64,000 nt of DNA from Odiellus spinosus (lineage: Eukaryota; Arthropoda; Arachnida; Opiliones; Phalangiidae): assembly GCA_963920705.1 (NCBI GenBank), contig OY987229.1:21829728-21893727 (forward strand). Direction: 5' to 3'. Positions within the stretch are counted from its first letter, which is position 1. Every line of letters starts with the position of its first letter. The notes under the pieces are model-generated. The model was not told where the DNA came from, ran no database searches, and saw only the letters and a list, made by a program, of their open reading frames with translations. Shown here piece by piece: positions 1 through 10,829 of the stretch. Position numbers and translations under genes: made by a program.

Positions 1-1
1 G

Positions 2-232
2 TGTCCTTCTGCCTTTAGAACGAAAGCGAATTTGAAAAGACACGAATTGGGTCATTTGAAGAAAACTGTTAACCTTGTTCCTGAGACAGAAATAAATTTG
101 CCTGTTGGTGAAAATGATCCCAATTCTTGCACGGATACCAATGCTCAAGAAGTTATTGAAAATAATCTTGTTCTAGCTGATAATAGTTTTATGAGTAGTT
201 TTCAAAACTGGTCCACCAACTACAATGTATAG
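2..232 (+). CDS. C2H2 zinc-finger protein, 3' end only (partial)
   Basis: The window opens inside a C2H2 zinc finger: the frame read from base 2 gives CPSAFRTKANLKRHELGH, followed by a ~56-residue tail and a stop ending at 232. The last finger is nearly identical to the last finger of the gene at 1624-3771, and both tails end in a similar motif (SFQNWSTNYNV here, SFQNWSSNYPG there). These are tandem paralogues. C2H2 arrays normally bind DNA in the nucleus; nothing here shows the target. Everything upstream of the last finger is outside the window. Confidence 0.85.
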   Translation, partial: CPSAFRTKANLKRHELGHLKKTVNLVPETEINLPVGENDPNSCTDTNAQEVIENNLVLADNSFMSSFQNWSTNYNV

Positions 233-532
233 TTATTTTGAGACATGTTTCCTAACATTTATTGTTATCAATTGGGTTACCTCAAATTCTCGCAAAACAT
301 TAGTTGGAAATATTCTTGGTATTATCTCAAGTTTAAAGTATAGAAATTTAATAAGTATTCAAAAGTATGTGGAGTAAATTTACTGAAAAATAATTCCATC
401 AAGTAGCAAGGTTCAGTTGAATTTTTAGTATATTGCAATATAGGATAGTGTTAGAAAAATGTTTATTTCCTCATTAACAACTTGCCCATATTTCTGTTAA
501 CTAAGACTATACCTTGTAAAAAGTGCTTAACA

Positions 533-538
533 AATAAA
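533..538 (+). promoter_or_regulatory. Possible polyadenylation signal of the partial zinc-finger gene
   Basis: An AATAAA hexamer lies about 300 bases after the stop at 232, a plausible place for 3' end formation. A run of about 20 A at roughly 608-627 follows it. The AT richness makes chance occurrence easy, so this is tentative. Confidence 0.35.
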
Positions 539-668
539 TTGAAAAGTTTATAAAAAGTAAAAAGATATCAAGTGTTATTAAAATATAATTTGAGTTAATC
601 TATAATGAAAAAAAAAAAAAAAAAAAATCTTTTACGCTGAGAAAAAAATTTAAACTCAACCCTTATGG

Positions 669-823
669 AAAAAAGTTAGTCTGATCTGAAGAGGTCTTCA
701 AGAACACTACAAAAGTCTAGGGGATGTCTTTAAGACTTCTTGGCATAATGGAAGACTTCCCCAAGACATCTTAAGACACCCAGAAGACTTCCTCAAGACA
801 TCTAAAGACTAACTTTTTTTGGT
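669..823. repeat. Imperfect inverted repeat, small MITE-like hairpin
   Basis: The left end reads AAAAAAGTTAGTCT and the right end AGACTAACTTTTTT. The interior repeats GAAGACTTCC and AAGACATC motifs, so both halves pair over most of ~150 bp. It resembles a foldback element in the spacer between the two zinc-finger genes. Target duplications are not clear. Confidence 0.5.
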
Positions 824-1553
824 AAGGGAAGGGCTTGGGACTATAGTTTCTCAAAAAGTGTTATATTTTGGTTTTTTAAATATCAATTGTGATATCAAAT
901 CAGATGATATTGGTTATTTATGCAATAGTTTGTCTTTTTTACTTTAATCTTGGCAAACAATTATACAAAATTCCTTAAAAAAACACAATCAGCATTTAGA
1001 CGTAAATTGACATACTATAAAAAAAAAACAGGGTTTCAATTTAAAAATGGTTTGGGTGGATCCAGCCACATGTTTTTTGTGTGTTTCTGGGTCGTTCGTT
1101 ATTTACAGTTATTAGCTCTTTCTCTTTAAAAGTATTGTGATCATTGAAGAGCATTTCATGAGTCTGTTTTATGAAAATAGGTGCTCGCTGTGAACCACCA
1201 GCCCTCCAAATTATATCAGGGCTGATTAAAAAATAAAAAGACCTTTGTCTGGGCTTATGATGATTGCATTTTTCTTAAATTCCTGACCAAGGTTTTCATT
1301 TCGGTTTACATTGTTTATATGAAATTTACCCTGGGGATGACATTTCAGCTCTGCATGACAAATCACAGTGTGATTTTTAATAGACTTTTGAATTTATCTA
1401 CTCCTTAGTTATACTTTTATTAATTCATGTCCAAAAACTCCTTTTTTTTTATGGGAAAAATCTAAATTATCCACGGTTTTATTTTCCTTTCATTTAGTGT
1501 TTTAGTCTGTTTCATATCTTATTTTATTTCAGATCTGTTCAAAACATCGCAAT

Positions 1554-1583
1554 ATGAAGTTCTATAAAAACTTAAGCCAGTAA
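1554..1583 (+). promoter_or_regulatory. Short upstream ORF in the probable 5' UTR of the zinc-finger gene
   Basis: An ATG at 1554 opens a nine-codon frame ending in TAA at 1581-1583, 40 bases before the ATG used for the 715-aa protein. If the transcript begins or is spliced just upstream (TTATTTCAG ends near 1532), this ORF would be in the leader and could reduce translation of the main frame. Its use is not shown. Confidence 0.35.
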
Positions 1584-1623
1584 TATTCTGGACGATTTTT
1601 CTGAAGACCAACGTTTTCTAACA

Positions 1624-3771
1624 ATGCATACCTTCAAGGAAGACGATTTTTTCATCCTCCCACTTAGTGTGTATGATGACAAAAATGTGGAATTTTTCAA
1701 AACAATTCGTCATAAGTGTGCCTATACGTATGACAGTGAGCCAGAGCAGGATAACAACGAAGACGCTATTGTTCCAGAGGAGAAAGGGAAACGAAGAATT
1801 GTCTCAAAGAAGGCTTCTGCGGGTAAAACAATGTACAAAAGACCCGTCAGTAGCAGGATTAAATTGCAAGCCAAGAAGAAAAGTTTCAACTTTGCTGCTG
1901 GCAAGAAAAGTAAATCAGTATCTCTAAAGCGAACTCTAAAAAACAATGATACCAAAAATGATAATGAGTTAAATATTGTTCCATCTTCTATAATTGAATC
2001 AGAAAATGACTCATCAGAACTTCCGGAAGCAGTGACTGATCCTCTTAGTAGCGACGTAGCTTCAGTATTATCACCATCAACAGAAAATTCGACCAAAGAT
2101 AACACCGAAGAAGAGATTGATTCGGATCGTATTGAAGAAGAAAATAATTCGGACAACACAGAAGAAGATAGTCATTCGAATAGATCCGACAAAGATGATG
2201 ATACAGATTGGATCCCTGTGGCTGCAAAGTTGAAATACGCGTGCGACCAGTGTGATAAATCATTCGCTTCTGATTTCGAATTGAGAAATCACAAAAAGTA
2301 TCATAACAAAGACAGACCATTTAAATGTCCAAAATGTGAAGCGTGCTTCAAATTGAAATCAATATTAAATGCCCATATCTTAATACACGAAGGAATTAAG
2401 CCTTTCAAATGCACTTATTGCGAATCCTCGTTTAGAATAAAATCGACTTTGAGGAAACATCTAATGACGCATACTGGAGAGAAACCACACCAGTGCGCTT
2501 ATTGCGGGTTTCGTACCAAGGTTAAAAGAGCTTTAGTAAATCACGAACGAATTCACACCAACGAACGTCCATTCGCTTGCGATCAGTGTGATATGAAATT
2601 CAGGTTGACTCATCATTTAAAGAACCACAAGTTAATTCATACTGGAGAGAAAGCGTACTTGTGTTCTACTTGTGGTAAGGAAAGCCGCCAATTAGCGCAT
2701 CATTTGAAGCACATAGCTATTCATAATAAATCACTTCAGAATCAACAAGTGACATGCGAAAAATGCAGTTTAACTTTCGATTCGGGTAAGGACTTAAAGA
2801 GTCATAACCAACAGGTTCACGAAGGAGGAAGTTCTTGGACATGTACCGAATGTTCCCGCGTTTTTCACAATTTAAACTCGTATAAAAGTCATAAACACCA
2901 AGCTCATTCTGAAAAAAAGCATCAGTGTGAAATATGCGGTTTGAAATGCAACAGCTTAGCTGTACTTAAAATACATGTTAGGACTCATACAGGTGAAAAG
3001 CCTTTCAAATGTAGTTTTTGTAACTACTCCGCAAATTTAAAAACAGCCATTAAACGCCACGAAACAATCCACACGGGTGAAAAACCTTTCCAATGTGAGA
3101 CGTGCGGGAAAGCCTTTCGAGTAAAAAGTCATTTGATAAGCCACGGTAACATCCATCTGGACGCGCGTCCTTTTAAATGCGAACAATGTGGCGACGCATT
3201 CAGGCAGCTCGCTCATCTCCTTCTCCACAAGAAAAGACACACGACTGATCTGCCCTTTTCTTGTGACGAGTGCGAAGCCTCATTCAGATTAAAGAAAGAA
3301 CTGAATAAGCATAAGATTCTGCATTTGACCAATAATCCCTTTAGATGCGATATTTGTGGATCAATTTTCCGGCTTAAGGAGCACTTGAAGCAACATTTGA
3401 AATCGCATCAAGATCTTCCCAAATGTTTCAAATGTGATCAGTGTGAATCGTCATTTACGCAACTTTCTCATTTGACGCAACATCAGAAATCTCATACTAA
3501 CGAACGACCTTTCAAGTGCCAACAGTGTCCATCAGCCTTCAGAACGAAGGCAAACTTAAAACGCCACGAATTGGGTCACATGAAGAAGAAGACTAATATT
3601 GTTGAAACTGATTCTCGAGTCAATTTACCAATAGTTAACGCTCCAATTGAGAATAACCCTATTGCTCATAGTGATACCACTGTTAGAGAAGACTTTGTTA
3701 TGAATCTCGCTACTGATAGCAATATATTTATAAACAGTTTTCAAAACTGGTCATCAAACTACCCTGGTTAA
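1624..3771 (+). CDS. C2H2 zinc-finger protein with 16 fingers, 715 aa
   Basis: Single uninterrupted exon. Residues ~55-105 are lysine/arginine rich and could act as a nuclear localisation region. Residues ~110-200 are acidic and Ser/Asp/Glu rich. Sixteen C2H2 fingers follow from about residue 205 to 652. Many are joined by TGEKP-like linkers (HTGEKPF, HTNERPF), which is typical of sequence-specific DNA binding. Fingers 6-8 are the most irregular in linker and spacing. The ~60-residue tail ends in SFQNWSSNYPG, shared with the upstream paralogue. No KRAB, BTB or ZAD domain is visible. The start is the first ATG of the long frame, shortly after a likely splice acceptor. Most likely a nuclear transcription factor from a lineage-specific expansion; target and role unknown. 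Confidence 0.93.
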   Translation: MHTFKEDDFFILPLSVYDDKNVEFFKTIRHKCAYTYDSEPEQDNNEDAIVPEEKGKRRIVSKKASAGKTMYKRPVSSRIKLQAKKKSFNFAAGKKSKSVSLKRTLKNNDTKNDNELNIVPSSIIESENDSSELPEAVTDPLSSDVASVLSPSTENSTKDNTEEEIDSDRIEEENNSDNTEEDSHSNRSDKDDDTDWIPVAAKLKYACDQCDKSFASDFELRNHKKYHNKDRPFKCPKCEACFKLKSILNAHILIHEGIKPFKCTYCESSFRIKSTLRKHLMTHTGEKPHQCAYCGFRTKVKRALVNHERIHTNERPFACDQCDMKFRLTHHLKNHKLIHTGEKAYLCSTCGKESRQLAHHLKHIAIHNKSLQNQQVTCEKCSLTFDSGKDLKSHNQQVHEGGSSWTCTECSRVFHNLNSYKSHKHQAHSEKKHQCEICGLKCNSLAVLKIHVRTHTGEKPFKCSFCNYSANLKTAIKRHETIHTGEKPFQCETCGKAFRVKSHLISHGNIHLDARPFKCEQCGDAFRQLAHLLLHKKRHTTDLPFSCDECEASFRLKKELNKHKILHLTNNPFRCDICGSIFRLKEHLKQHLKSHQDLPKCFKCDQCESSFTQLSHLTQHQKSHTNERPFKCQQCPSAFRTKANLKRHELGHMKKKTNIVETDSRVNLPIVNAPIENNPIAHSDTTVREDFVMNLATDSNIFINSFQNWSSNYPG

Positions 3772-4639
3772 TTATACGGAATGTTTTCGTATGTGTTTTC
3801 CACATTTATTTATGGTCGTTACTATTTCACAGCTTTGGAAACTACCATAAGAGCTTTGAATTGAAAAAAGTGGGAGGGGATGATGACGTTGAAGATATGG
3901 TGTTAAGTTCTTAACAGTTCAAAGACTAAATTACTTTTTTAGGTGGTTTCTAGGCTGTAAAATGTCATAATCCATCTTAAAATCTGTGAAACATTACATA
4001 TCACAATTTTCCTTAAAGTGAAGCTGTTACCATTATTTCGAAGGTCTATTCTATGATATATCTCTACTTAAATTCTATTTGGAGCTGTCAAAAGTCCTTG
4101 ACAGCTTCAATGTAAAATTTTCTTAAGAAAACTCCGAAAGACTATTGAAAATATTGCTAGTTTTTTATTTTTCCCTGGTGTTTATTAATCAAGTATAAAC
4201 ATTTTTTTCAATTATTTCAATAAGAAATATTACCAATCTTTTCTAGGCTCAGCAATGGGCTTCTATTTTAAAGAAGTGACTTACTGACCAATCAGAGCTA
4301 GCTAGGTTCTATACTCTATAGAATAGAGAATGTTTGTATATTGGAACTTTCAAAGATTCAGTCAGCTTTTCCGAAATTTAGTAAAACAAAACCTACAAGC
4401 TAATGAATTGGAAAAATGGGCATATTTGCTAGCAACAGATCGTGCCATGAGTTTTATTTAATACATTTAATACGAAATACAAAGTAAACACGGTCTTTCA
4501 ATACAACCCCGCTTGTCATGTTGATCACTAGCGAAATTCAAAAGTATTTTTAAGAGAATATCTTCTAAAATTGTATAAAAAAAATCCAGGGGTATATTTT
4601 AACATAAGCAATCAGAAAAAATACAATATTTCAGCTAAT

Positions 4640-5900
4640 ACCTTTAAAGGAACTATCTGCCATTTTTAAAGCCCCTTTAAAGTCGTCTTTTCTTTCTTAG
4701 CAGACGACGTTGGCCATAAATTGTAGTCAAATTAAGGCTTAGTGTATAATGGAAGATGATTTTAAAGAAAAAAGTCTCAGAGCAGATAGGGACTTTAAAG
4801 GGACTATCTGCGATTTATAAAGTTCCTTTAAAGTCACCTTCTTTCCTCGTTTAGCAGACGACGTTAATCATAGTAAATTGTACAAGGAAAGCTAGGCTGT
4901 GTGCCTAAGGGAAGATGGATTTTAAGGTCAGAAGGGTCTTCAAGGAGTATTTTACGAAAACTATACTTTTTTCTGATAACTGACTTCGATTTGTTTTCTA
5001 TTTTAGTTATCTAAACCTAGAACAAGATACTATTGTAAAAATTATAATGCTAATAAAATGTTTGGTGGTTATAAGGTCGTGTATTTTTGTATGGTATCAA
5101 AGGGGGTTTCCGCGATTTTTAAATCCCCTTTAAAGTCGCCTTCTTTTCTAGCTTAGCAGACGACTTTGACCATAACAAATTGTGCTGTCAAGTTAGGTTG
5201 TGTTTAAGGGAATAGCATTTTTTATCCGTGTGAAGTAAAGTGGGCGGGTATTAGTCATTAAAAATGTACACATTGTTTTTGACCAGTGTTGAATGTTGCG
5301 TTAATTTACGTCGTGAATTTGATTATGTTCATTGGATAAAGGCAGAAGCCGATGAAACCCTCCTTTGAAGTCTACTACTCCAATGTTCCATATAGCGCTC
5401 CTCTCTGTATGGGTAAAATTCCCAATTTTACGAGTTAGAAGGGGTCCTACTTCATCCCCCCCTGTCTACGGAAAATTGGAAATTCTCTCTCTCCACAAAC
5501 GACGACGTTTTTTGGACGAACTCCAAGGCTGCTAGAGATATTCGCTCGACGAGCTCCCGCTCCGAAAACATCTACCGTTAGGAGGCGTACGAATCGCGCC
5601 TTTTGAGAATAACCCATACAGAGAGGGGTAGACAAGACCCGGGAGTAATAGACTTCAAAGGAGGGTTTCATCGGCTTCTGATAAAGGTAAATATGCTAAT
5701 CCACTATTTTTTAAAGGGACTATTGGCGTTTTTTAAATTCCCTGTAAAGTCTACTTCTTTTCTCTCTTAGCAGACGACGATGGTCATCATAAGTTGTACA
5801 GTCAAAGCTAGACTGTGTGCACCAGGGAAGTTAATTTTCAAGGGGCAAATTCTAGAGCAGATAGGACCTTTAAAGACGCAAATTAAATTTTTTAGATATT
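4640..5900. repeat. Four degenerate copies of a ~150-bp repeat
   Basis: A block containing TTAAAGTC, a pyrimidine run, CTTAGCAGACGACG and a later AAATTGTA-like stretch recurs near 4,650, 4,797, 5,100 and 5,713. Each copy starts with a short inverted pair (AAAGGGACTAT and the complementary CCCTTTAAAGT). The copies have diverged by substitutions and small indels, and the MITE at 5,343-5,680 lies between the third and fourth. This is an old tandem or dispersed family without coding capacity. Confidence 0.6.
5343..5680. mobile_element. MITE, ~338-bp family (copy 1 of 7)
   Basis: Terminal inverted repeats start CAGAAGCCGATGAAACCCTC and end in the complement. They continue inward (CCTTTGAAGTCTA), and a second inverted pair (CTCTCTGTATGGG) lies subterminally. 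It is flanked by a 7-bp direct repeat ATAAAGG, taken as the target-site duplication. No transposase frame is present, so it is non-autonomous. The CA...TG ends resemble hAT or P superfamily elements, but the 7-bp duplication does not settle the class. Confidence 0.9.
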
Positions 5901-6404
5901 TCAATTTTAGGCCTCAAATGTTTAAGAATTCGCTAGAGTTCCAGTTGGCCTATGTATTGGCTTAAAATTATTTCAAATTATAAGTATATTTAAATCTGGA
6001 ACATCAGATAATTTGATTTTAAGTAAAAAAAACTCGGAAATGTATGAAAAACTCGGACATGATAGGTGTGACAACTCTATGGGTTTACCCATCTTGTTTA
6101 GAGTACTTTATTATAGGTAGGCACCTGGAAACAGATTGAAAATAGACTAGTAGGTCCGAAAATTTGTAATATACGATTAAATAAATTCTGACTTCGTTCT
6201 AACCTTGAAAAAAGGCAACATCTCCCCAAGAAACGGGTTCTATTTAACTGCTGTTTTTGTTAGTTTCAAGGTTGGCAAATCCTATACTTGGCTTCAAACG
6301 GGTGGTTTTTAACAGCTCTTTTATTCGTTTCCAAGGTTATTTTATAAAACCGTCTATTAGTGTGCCTTGAAATATGTACCTTAATTTCTACCGATAGTAT
6401 TTGT

Positions 6405-6810
6405 GGGGGGAAGGGTTAGTGAATGTCATCATAAATTTTATATTAAAACTATTACAAGTTCATTTCAAGAGTTCAAGACGGTGAAACTCTTTAATTCTTC
6501 AAAGTTTAATTTCTAATTTATCCAGTTTTTATTTGACAAGCGGACCATCTTTACGATGGCCCCAATGCGACGTCAAATAAAGTGGTTAACTAGTTCTGAT
6601 ACAAGCTGATTAGTAAAGGCCCGCTGTTAAGGCATTTAAGCGTAGAAAAGACATTGGGGATTTTGGGGGGGATGTGTTTGTGTGTGACATCATCACTTTT
6701 ATGTTAAAATTATTACAAGTTAAATTCAAGAGTTCAAGTTTAATTGCTAATTTATCCAGTTTTTATTTGACAAGCTGACCATCTTAACGATAACCCTGAA
6801 GAACTAGAGA
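6405..6810. repeat. Two direct copies of a ~140-160-bp sequence
   Basis: Both copies (about 6,408-6,570 and 6,667-6,805) run from a G-rich start through ATCATnA, TATTACAAGTT, AAGAGTTCAAG and ATTTATCCAGTTTTTATTTG to GACCATCTTnACGAT. The second lacks a stretch of about 25 bp. No coding frame. It lies just downstream of the P450 3' end. Confidence 0.6.
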
Positions 6811-6932
6811 AATGCAAGAAAGTCTATGCCCAGTTGCACGTCCTACTCCAATTATCCATTTCTGATTTGAACAACGTTTTTGCAGAACGTAGTTAATAAT
6901 CATACACATGAATAGATTGATTTGCATTATCT

Positions 6933-8575
6933 TTATTTCTCTTGTCGTTTCGTTAATTTTATATAAATTCCATTTTTGGCGCTTAACACAAAACCGGACA
7001 TTTCAATCGTTAAAGGTACTTCAGTTTTCGAGCAAGGTTGGAGTTGAAAAGCCTTCAAGATTTTAATCAAGGCGATTTTCAATTGGATCTGGGCGAATCT
7101 CTTTCCGACGCAGTTTCTAGGTCCGAGTCCGAAAGGCAAAAATGAACCGGGCGTGATATTTCTTTTGTTTTCCACCGAGAAACGGTCGGGATCGAATTTT
7201 TCGGGGTTGGGCCACAAGTCGGAATTATGGTGAATATGCCAGATTGGAATCAACGCGTGAACTCCTCTGGGAATAAATACATCACCAATAATTACGTTTT
7301 TCTCCGGAGATCTTAACACTCCGAGTGGTGCTACCGTGAAAATTCTAAGTACGAAAAATAAAGATTCAGAATTAACTTTCTACTTAAGAAGTCGATGCCA
7401 ATTCCTCTTAAAGACGGAGATAGAAACGAATTTGTTTTAATTTACCTCATGATTTCGTTCAATGTTTGATCCAAATAAGTCAGTTCCCGAATTTGTTCGT
7501 AAGTCAGAGAGTCATCGTCGTCCTTCAAATTACTGACGATTTCTTGATATAGTTTCTCTTGAATGTCTTGATGTAGAGCTAAAAGATATATGGCGAAACC
7601 TAGGGTCGCCACCGTTGTCTCGTATCCGGCTAAGATAAAGAAGACACCATTTCCGATGATGCCGTCTTTGCTCATAGTTTTCTTAATGTCATTTTCTTTA
7701 CGCTCCTCCAATAAAATTTGCATCATATCCAATTGGCGTTTTTTCGGGTCCTTGAGACGTTTTTGCGCCAATTCATTTACGCTGATCACCATTCTTTGAA
7801 TCATGCGGCCGAAAAGGGTCATTCTATTAATTAAATCCAACGCCCATAATATAAATGGAAAAGCCTTGAATAATATCAAAACAAAGCTAATGGAATTGGC
7901 GGAAGAATATCTATACGCTTTTAACATTTCGTGTTGAGGGTTCATTTGACTGTTTAAATCCAAGCCCAATACGGACGAGGTAGTCACGTCCAACGTAAAA
8001 GCTTCCAGAAATTCTACAATATTGATATCATTTTCTAACACGCGTTCCTGTAGAATCTTGATTAATAGATTCGATTTTTCGGTAATGTCCTTGCAATATA
8101 CCTTGAGTTTGTTATTTCCAAAAGCCGGGTTCAAAATAGCCCGGTAATCGCGCCAAATTTGACCCTTTGCGTCAAAGATGTTGTCTTTGCAGTCCCTGAA
8201 AATAGATTCGCCGCTGTGTCGGTCAACAAAGTCGTTGAAACGGCTGACTGTGATTTCTTTCGCTAAATCGACGTCATTGATTACCAGGTGTGCTTGGTGG
8301 CCAATAAAGAATCCGAAAATATTTCCGTATTGTTTTAGCCATTCTGAAACTTTTTCGTGGGGTAATCGTCCCTCCGTTTTCAACTGTAGGATATTTCCAA
8401 AAAAGAGCGTAGGTTTTGGGCCAGGAATCGAGAGATTTTTGAACAGTTGTAGAAAACGATAATTTTTCACGATTTGGTAGATTATAAATAGAACAATCGT
8501 TGAAGCGATGCTGATCGAAAAGTATTCTACCAAAGAATTTTTAATGGTAGTTTCTTGAAACGAAATTAATACCAT
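6933..8575 (-). CDS. Cytochrome P450, CYP3 clan, 513 aa, two exons
   Basis: Exons 8575-7446 and 7344-6933; the intron (7445-7345) has GTAAA donor and TTAG acceptor and splits an Arg codon in phase 2. The protein would be a microsomal haem monooxygenase oxidising small hydrophobic substrates. It has an N-terminal membrane anchor (~18-35), a proline hinge PGPKP (51-55), the I-helix oxygen-binding motif AGYETT (316-321), the helix-K ExxR (E374, R377), a PERF-like DPDRF (428-432) and the haem loop PFGLGPRNCVGKR with ligand Cys455. The helix-L and C-terminal region resembles the CYP3A type. Length is normal for the family and no key residue is missing. The stop codon lies within an AATAAA (6932-6937). 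Substrate unknown; subfamily needs a tree. Confidence 0.94.
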
Positions 8576-9534
8576 TTTCAGGTACAGAGGAAAATGAATA
8601 ATTTTAAATCAAACTTAATTTTGTAAAGTTAAGGCACCCTACAACCTGTGGAAACTTTAAAGAAGTGGTGTTATAGACTTGCAAAGCTTTTTGGTACACT
8701 ACACTTTAGTGGGCGTGGTGTATAATGATGTAAACGTTAGTAAAGAGTTAGTATGCACTCCTAACTCGAGTTTTAGTCTTCGAAATTTTATCTTTAAACA
8801 AGCCGCTTGGTAGCTTGATATAAAGAATATTTTCATTCGGGAAATAATTGGAGAAAGGTTTGGAATCTTTCGACAAAGTTATAAGTTATATAATAAATTA
8901 AAATGTTTATTTATTGTCTGTAGAAAGAAATAATTCCGAAAACTAATAAAATTGGAGTAGAAACTAACCCTTTAATTACGCTTACATCATTTCAGCTCTC
9001 GTACTCAAGTGTAGTATACAAAGGTTTTACAGCTATTGTAAAAATTCGGTTTCATCATTCGAAATATAATCCACAAAAAAGGCTTAGTTAGTTTTTTAAT
9101 TTATTATCAAAGTTTAAAGGCCTAAATATAGCCGATTTTAACGTGATTAGTTCCATTTTGAAGCTCTCCTTGAGTTCTTATGCAACCTATAGTCAGACAA
9201 AAAAGAATAATTTTTATGAAACTTGTCCTTTAAATATTAAATCCGTGATGTACATGTTTGCGCCGCTATTCGTCATGAACGCGGCATTGTGTTTTCTTGT
9301 GTTGGCAGCTCTTGCGAAACTAGGTGGCCCTTTACCTTTATGTTATAATTATTGGTAAAGGCACACACGCTACCAAATCTAGAGTTACGTTCACACTATA
9401 ACGTGTCATAAACCGATCTGTTATAGTTTCAGCTGTAATTAACGATATTTTTCATACGAAAGATAGTTGAATTTCTGGATATTTTAATTATTATTGTATT
9501 TATGTTAACAAATATATTCTAAAAAATACATTTT
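8576..9534. other. Spacer between the P450 and the small secreted-protein gene
   Basis: The stretch is AT-rich. A 71-codon frame at 9143-9358 (+) has no recognisable domain, start context or splice partner and I do not call it a gene. Around 9,385-9,425 there is a GTTCACACTA phrase also seen at the end of the element near 42,911. Confidence 0.4.
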
Positions 9535-10829
9535 TTAGTTCTGTCCTTTTACTCTCGCTAAGAGCATTTTTGATTGTTCCAAAATTGCACTCATATTTCC
9601 CGTTTTAATCGCATCTTGGAATCCTTGAAGTCTCTGCGTAATACCAGAGCCAATAGATCTGTAAAGAAGAGAAAAATGAACAAAATGTCGCTTATCAACC
9701 AACCAGAATAGGACATTATAAAATATTTTTATAAGGCATATATATTTTAACGATGTTTCCAAAATTGCTACAGCAATTCATAAAAATACGTTACAGCTTC
9801 ACTTTAAAATTAAAATTGAGTATCATTTTCGCAAAGATCATTAAAAAACGATTCAAAATATATATATAAATATATCATAGAAAATTCACCGGAACTGGAA
9901 AAATATAAATTTTATAATCGCCATTTTCAAAATTTTACAACTAAAATGGTATCGTCCCAATTGATCGACTTTTAAGTGATCGAAACCAGTTTTTTGGATT
10001 AAATGATCGAAATATTTAGGTTAGGTTAGGTTAGTTTTTTAACTCAATCGATCATATGAAATTCGATCATTTCGACCCAAATCACTAAAATTCCCCCCGA
10101 TTTTACGTCATCAATTTCGCAGGGGGACCAGACTTCCTATATTTCCTATTTTTTTCAATGCCTTCTTATAAATTCCTATAATTGAAGGTTTTCTCCTATA
10201 TTTTGCTATTTTTCACTTTTTTTCGGTTATCAGGTTATTCATTTTCAAATAAAAGTATAATTTAAAATTTCTCAAAAATAAAAAATTCCCACCAATGACA
10301 TCGAGTCAAAAACGGAAGAGATGAAGATTTTAAAGAAAATCAAAAAGCGATAAATATGTGGTAAAAATGATAAATTAACTGCGTATTAAAAGATATCCTA
10401 TTTTTTCCTGTAAATTCGCTTTTATTTATCCTATATTTCCTATTTTAAATTTTCAATCCTATTTTCTCCTATAATTTCTTATTTTTCCTATAAAATTTCA
10501 AGTTTTCTCTCTGGTCACTCAGAGGTATAAAATTTTGAATATGGCGAATGATAAAACTTAAAATATAAATTAATTAATATTCGAAACAATGGTGACAGTC
10601 CCACTTTATAAGAAAATTTCAATATGGTTCACCTAATGGCATCTTGAAAGTTGAAACTATGTGCACGCTCCAAACCTTTCAAAATCTTTTTGGCCAGAGC
10701 ATTTCCCTGGAGCATCTCTAGAATATTTTGGGCCTGGTTCGTATCGTCCTGCGCTTTAACTGCCATTACGACGAGCGTAAATACTAGAAAAGTCAAAATT
10801 ATAATATATTTTCTCTGCGTGTTAATCAT
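9535..10829 (-). CDS. Small secreted protein of unknown function, 106 aa, two exons
   Basis: Exon 1 is 10829-10633 and exon 2 is 9658-9535; the ~974-bp intron has GTGAAC donor and TTTACAG acceptor in phase 2, and the joined frame is continuous to TAA. The protein starts MINTQRK, followed by a hydrophobic core and a likely signal-peptidase site AVKA/QDD near residue 26, so the mature part would be ~80 residues, charged and probably helical, without cysteines. The pentapeptide FQDAI occurs twice, once ending exon 1 (before R) and once in exon 2 (before K), suggesting an internal duplication. An upstream in-frame ATG (10907) would bury the signal peptide, so I chose 10829. I recognise no family. 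It stands alone between the P450 and the receptor cluster. Confidence 0.65.
9955..10090. repeat. Imperfect inverted repeat with a short TTAGG run
   Basis: GTGATCGAAA and AATGATCGAAA on the left are mirrored by TTCGATCATTTCGACCCA and ATCACT on the right. Between them, 10,016-10,034 is TTAGG repeated 3.8 times. The element may be an old MITE. The TTAGG run is too short to be a meaningful telomere relic. Confidence 0.35.
10130..10520. repeat. Pyrimidine-rich stretches of CCTATA/TTTCCTAT
   Basis: Two low-complexity blocks (about 10,130-10,230 and 10,395-10,500) are built from irregular TCCTAT and TTTCC words. They lie in the intron of the small secreted-protein gene. Confidence 0.45.

Larger units (their letters stand above)
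233..1553. other. Spacer between the two zinc-finger genes
   Basis: This AT-rich stretch has no credible coding frame. It contains the probable 3' UTR of the upstream gene, the hairpin repeat at 669-823, and, near 1532, a pyrimidine-rich stretch ending in CAG that could be the 3' splice site of a 5' UTR intron of the next gene. Confidence 0.5.

Noticed and set aside
5447-5671. Conserved ~70-codon protein recurring at several places (also 13,438; 28,953; 45,111; 46,279)
   Set aside because: All copies are the interior of the 338-bp MITE, open on both strands by chance and broken differently in each copy.
9143-9358. 71-codon + strand frame as a gene
   Set aside because: No homology I recognise, no splice partners and no signal for a start; isolated between two - strand genes.
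10016-10034. Interstitial telomere (TTAGG) sequence
   Set aside because: Only 3.8 repeats, inside an imperfect inverted repeat; easily chance or part of a MITE.
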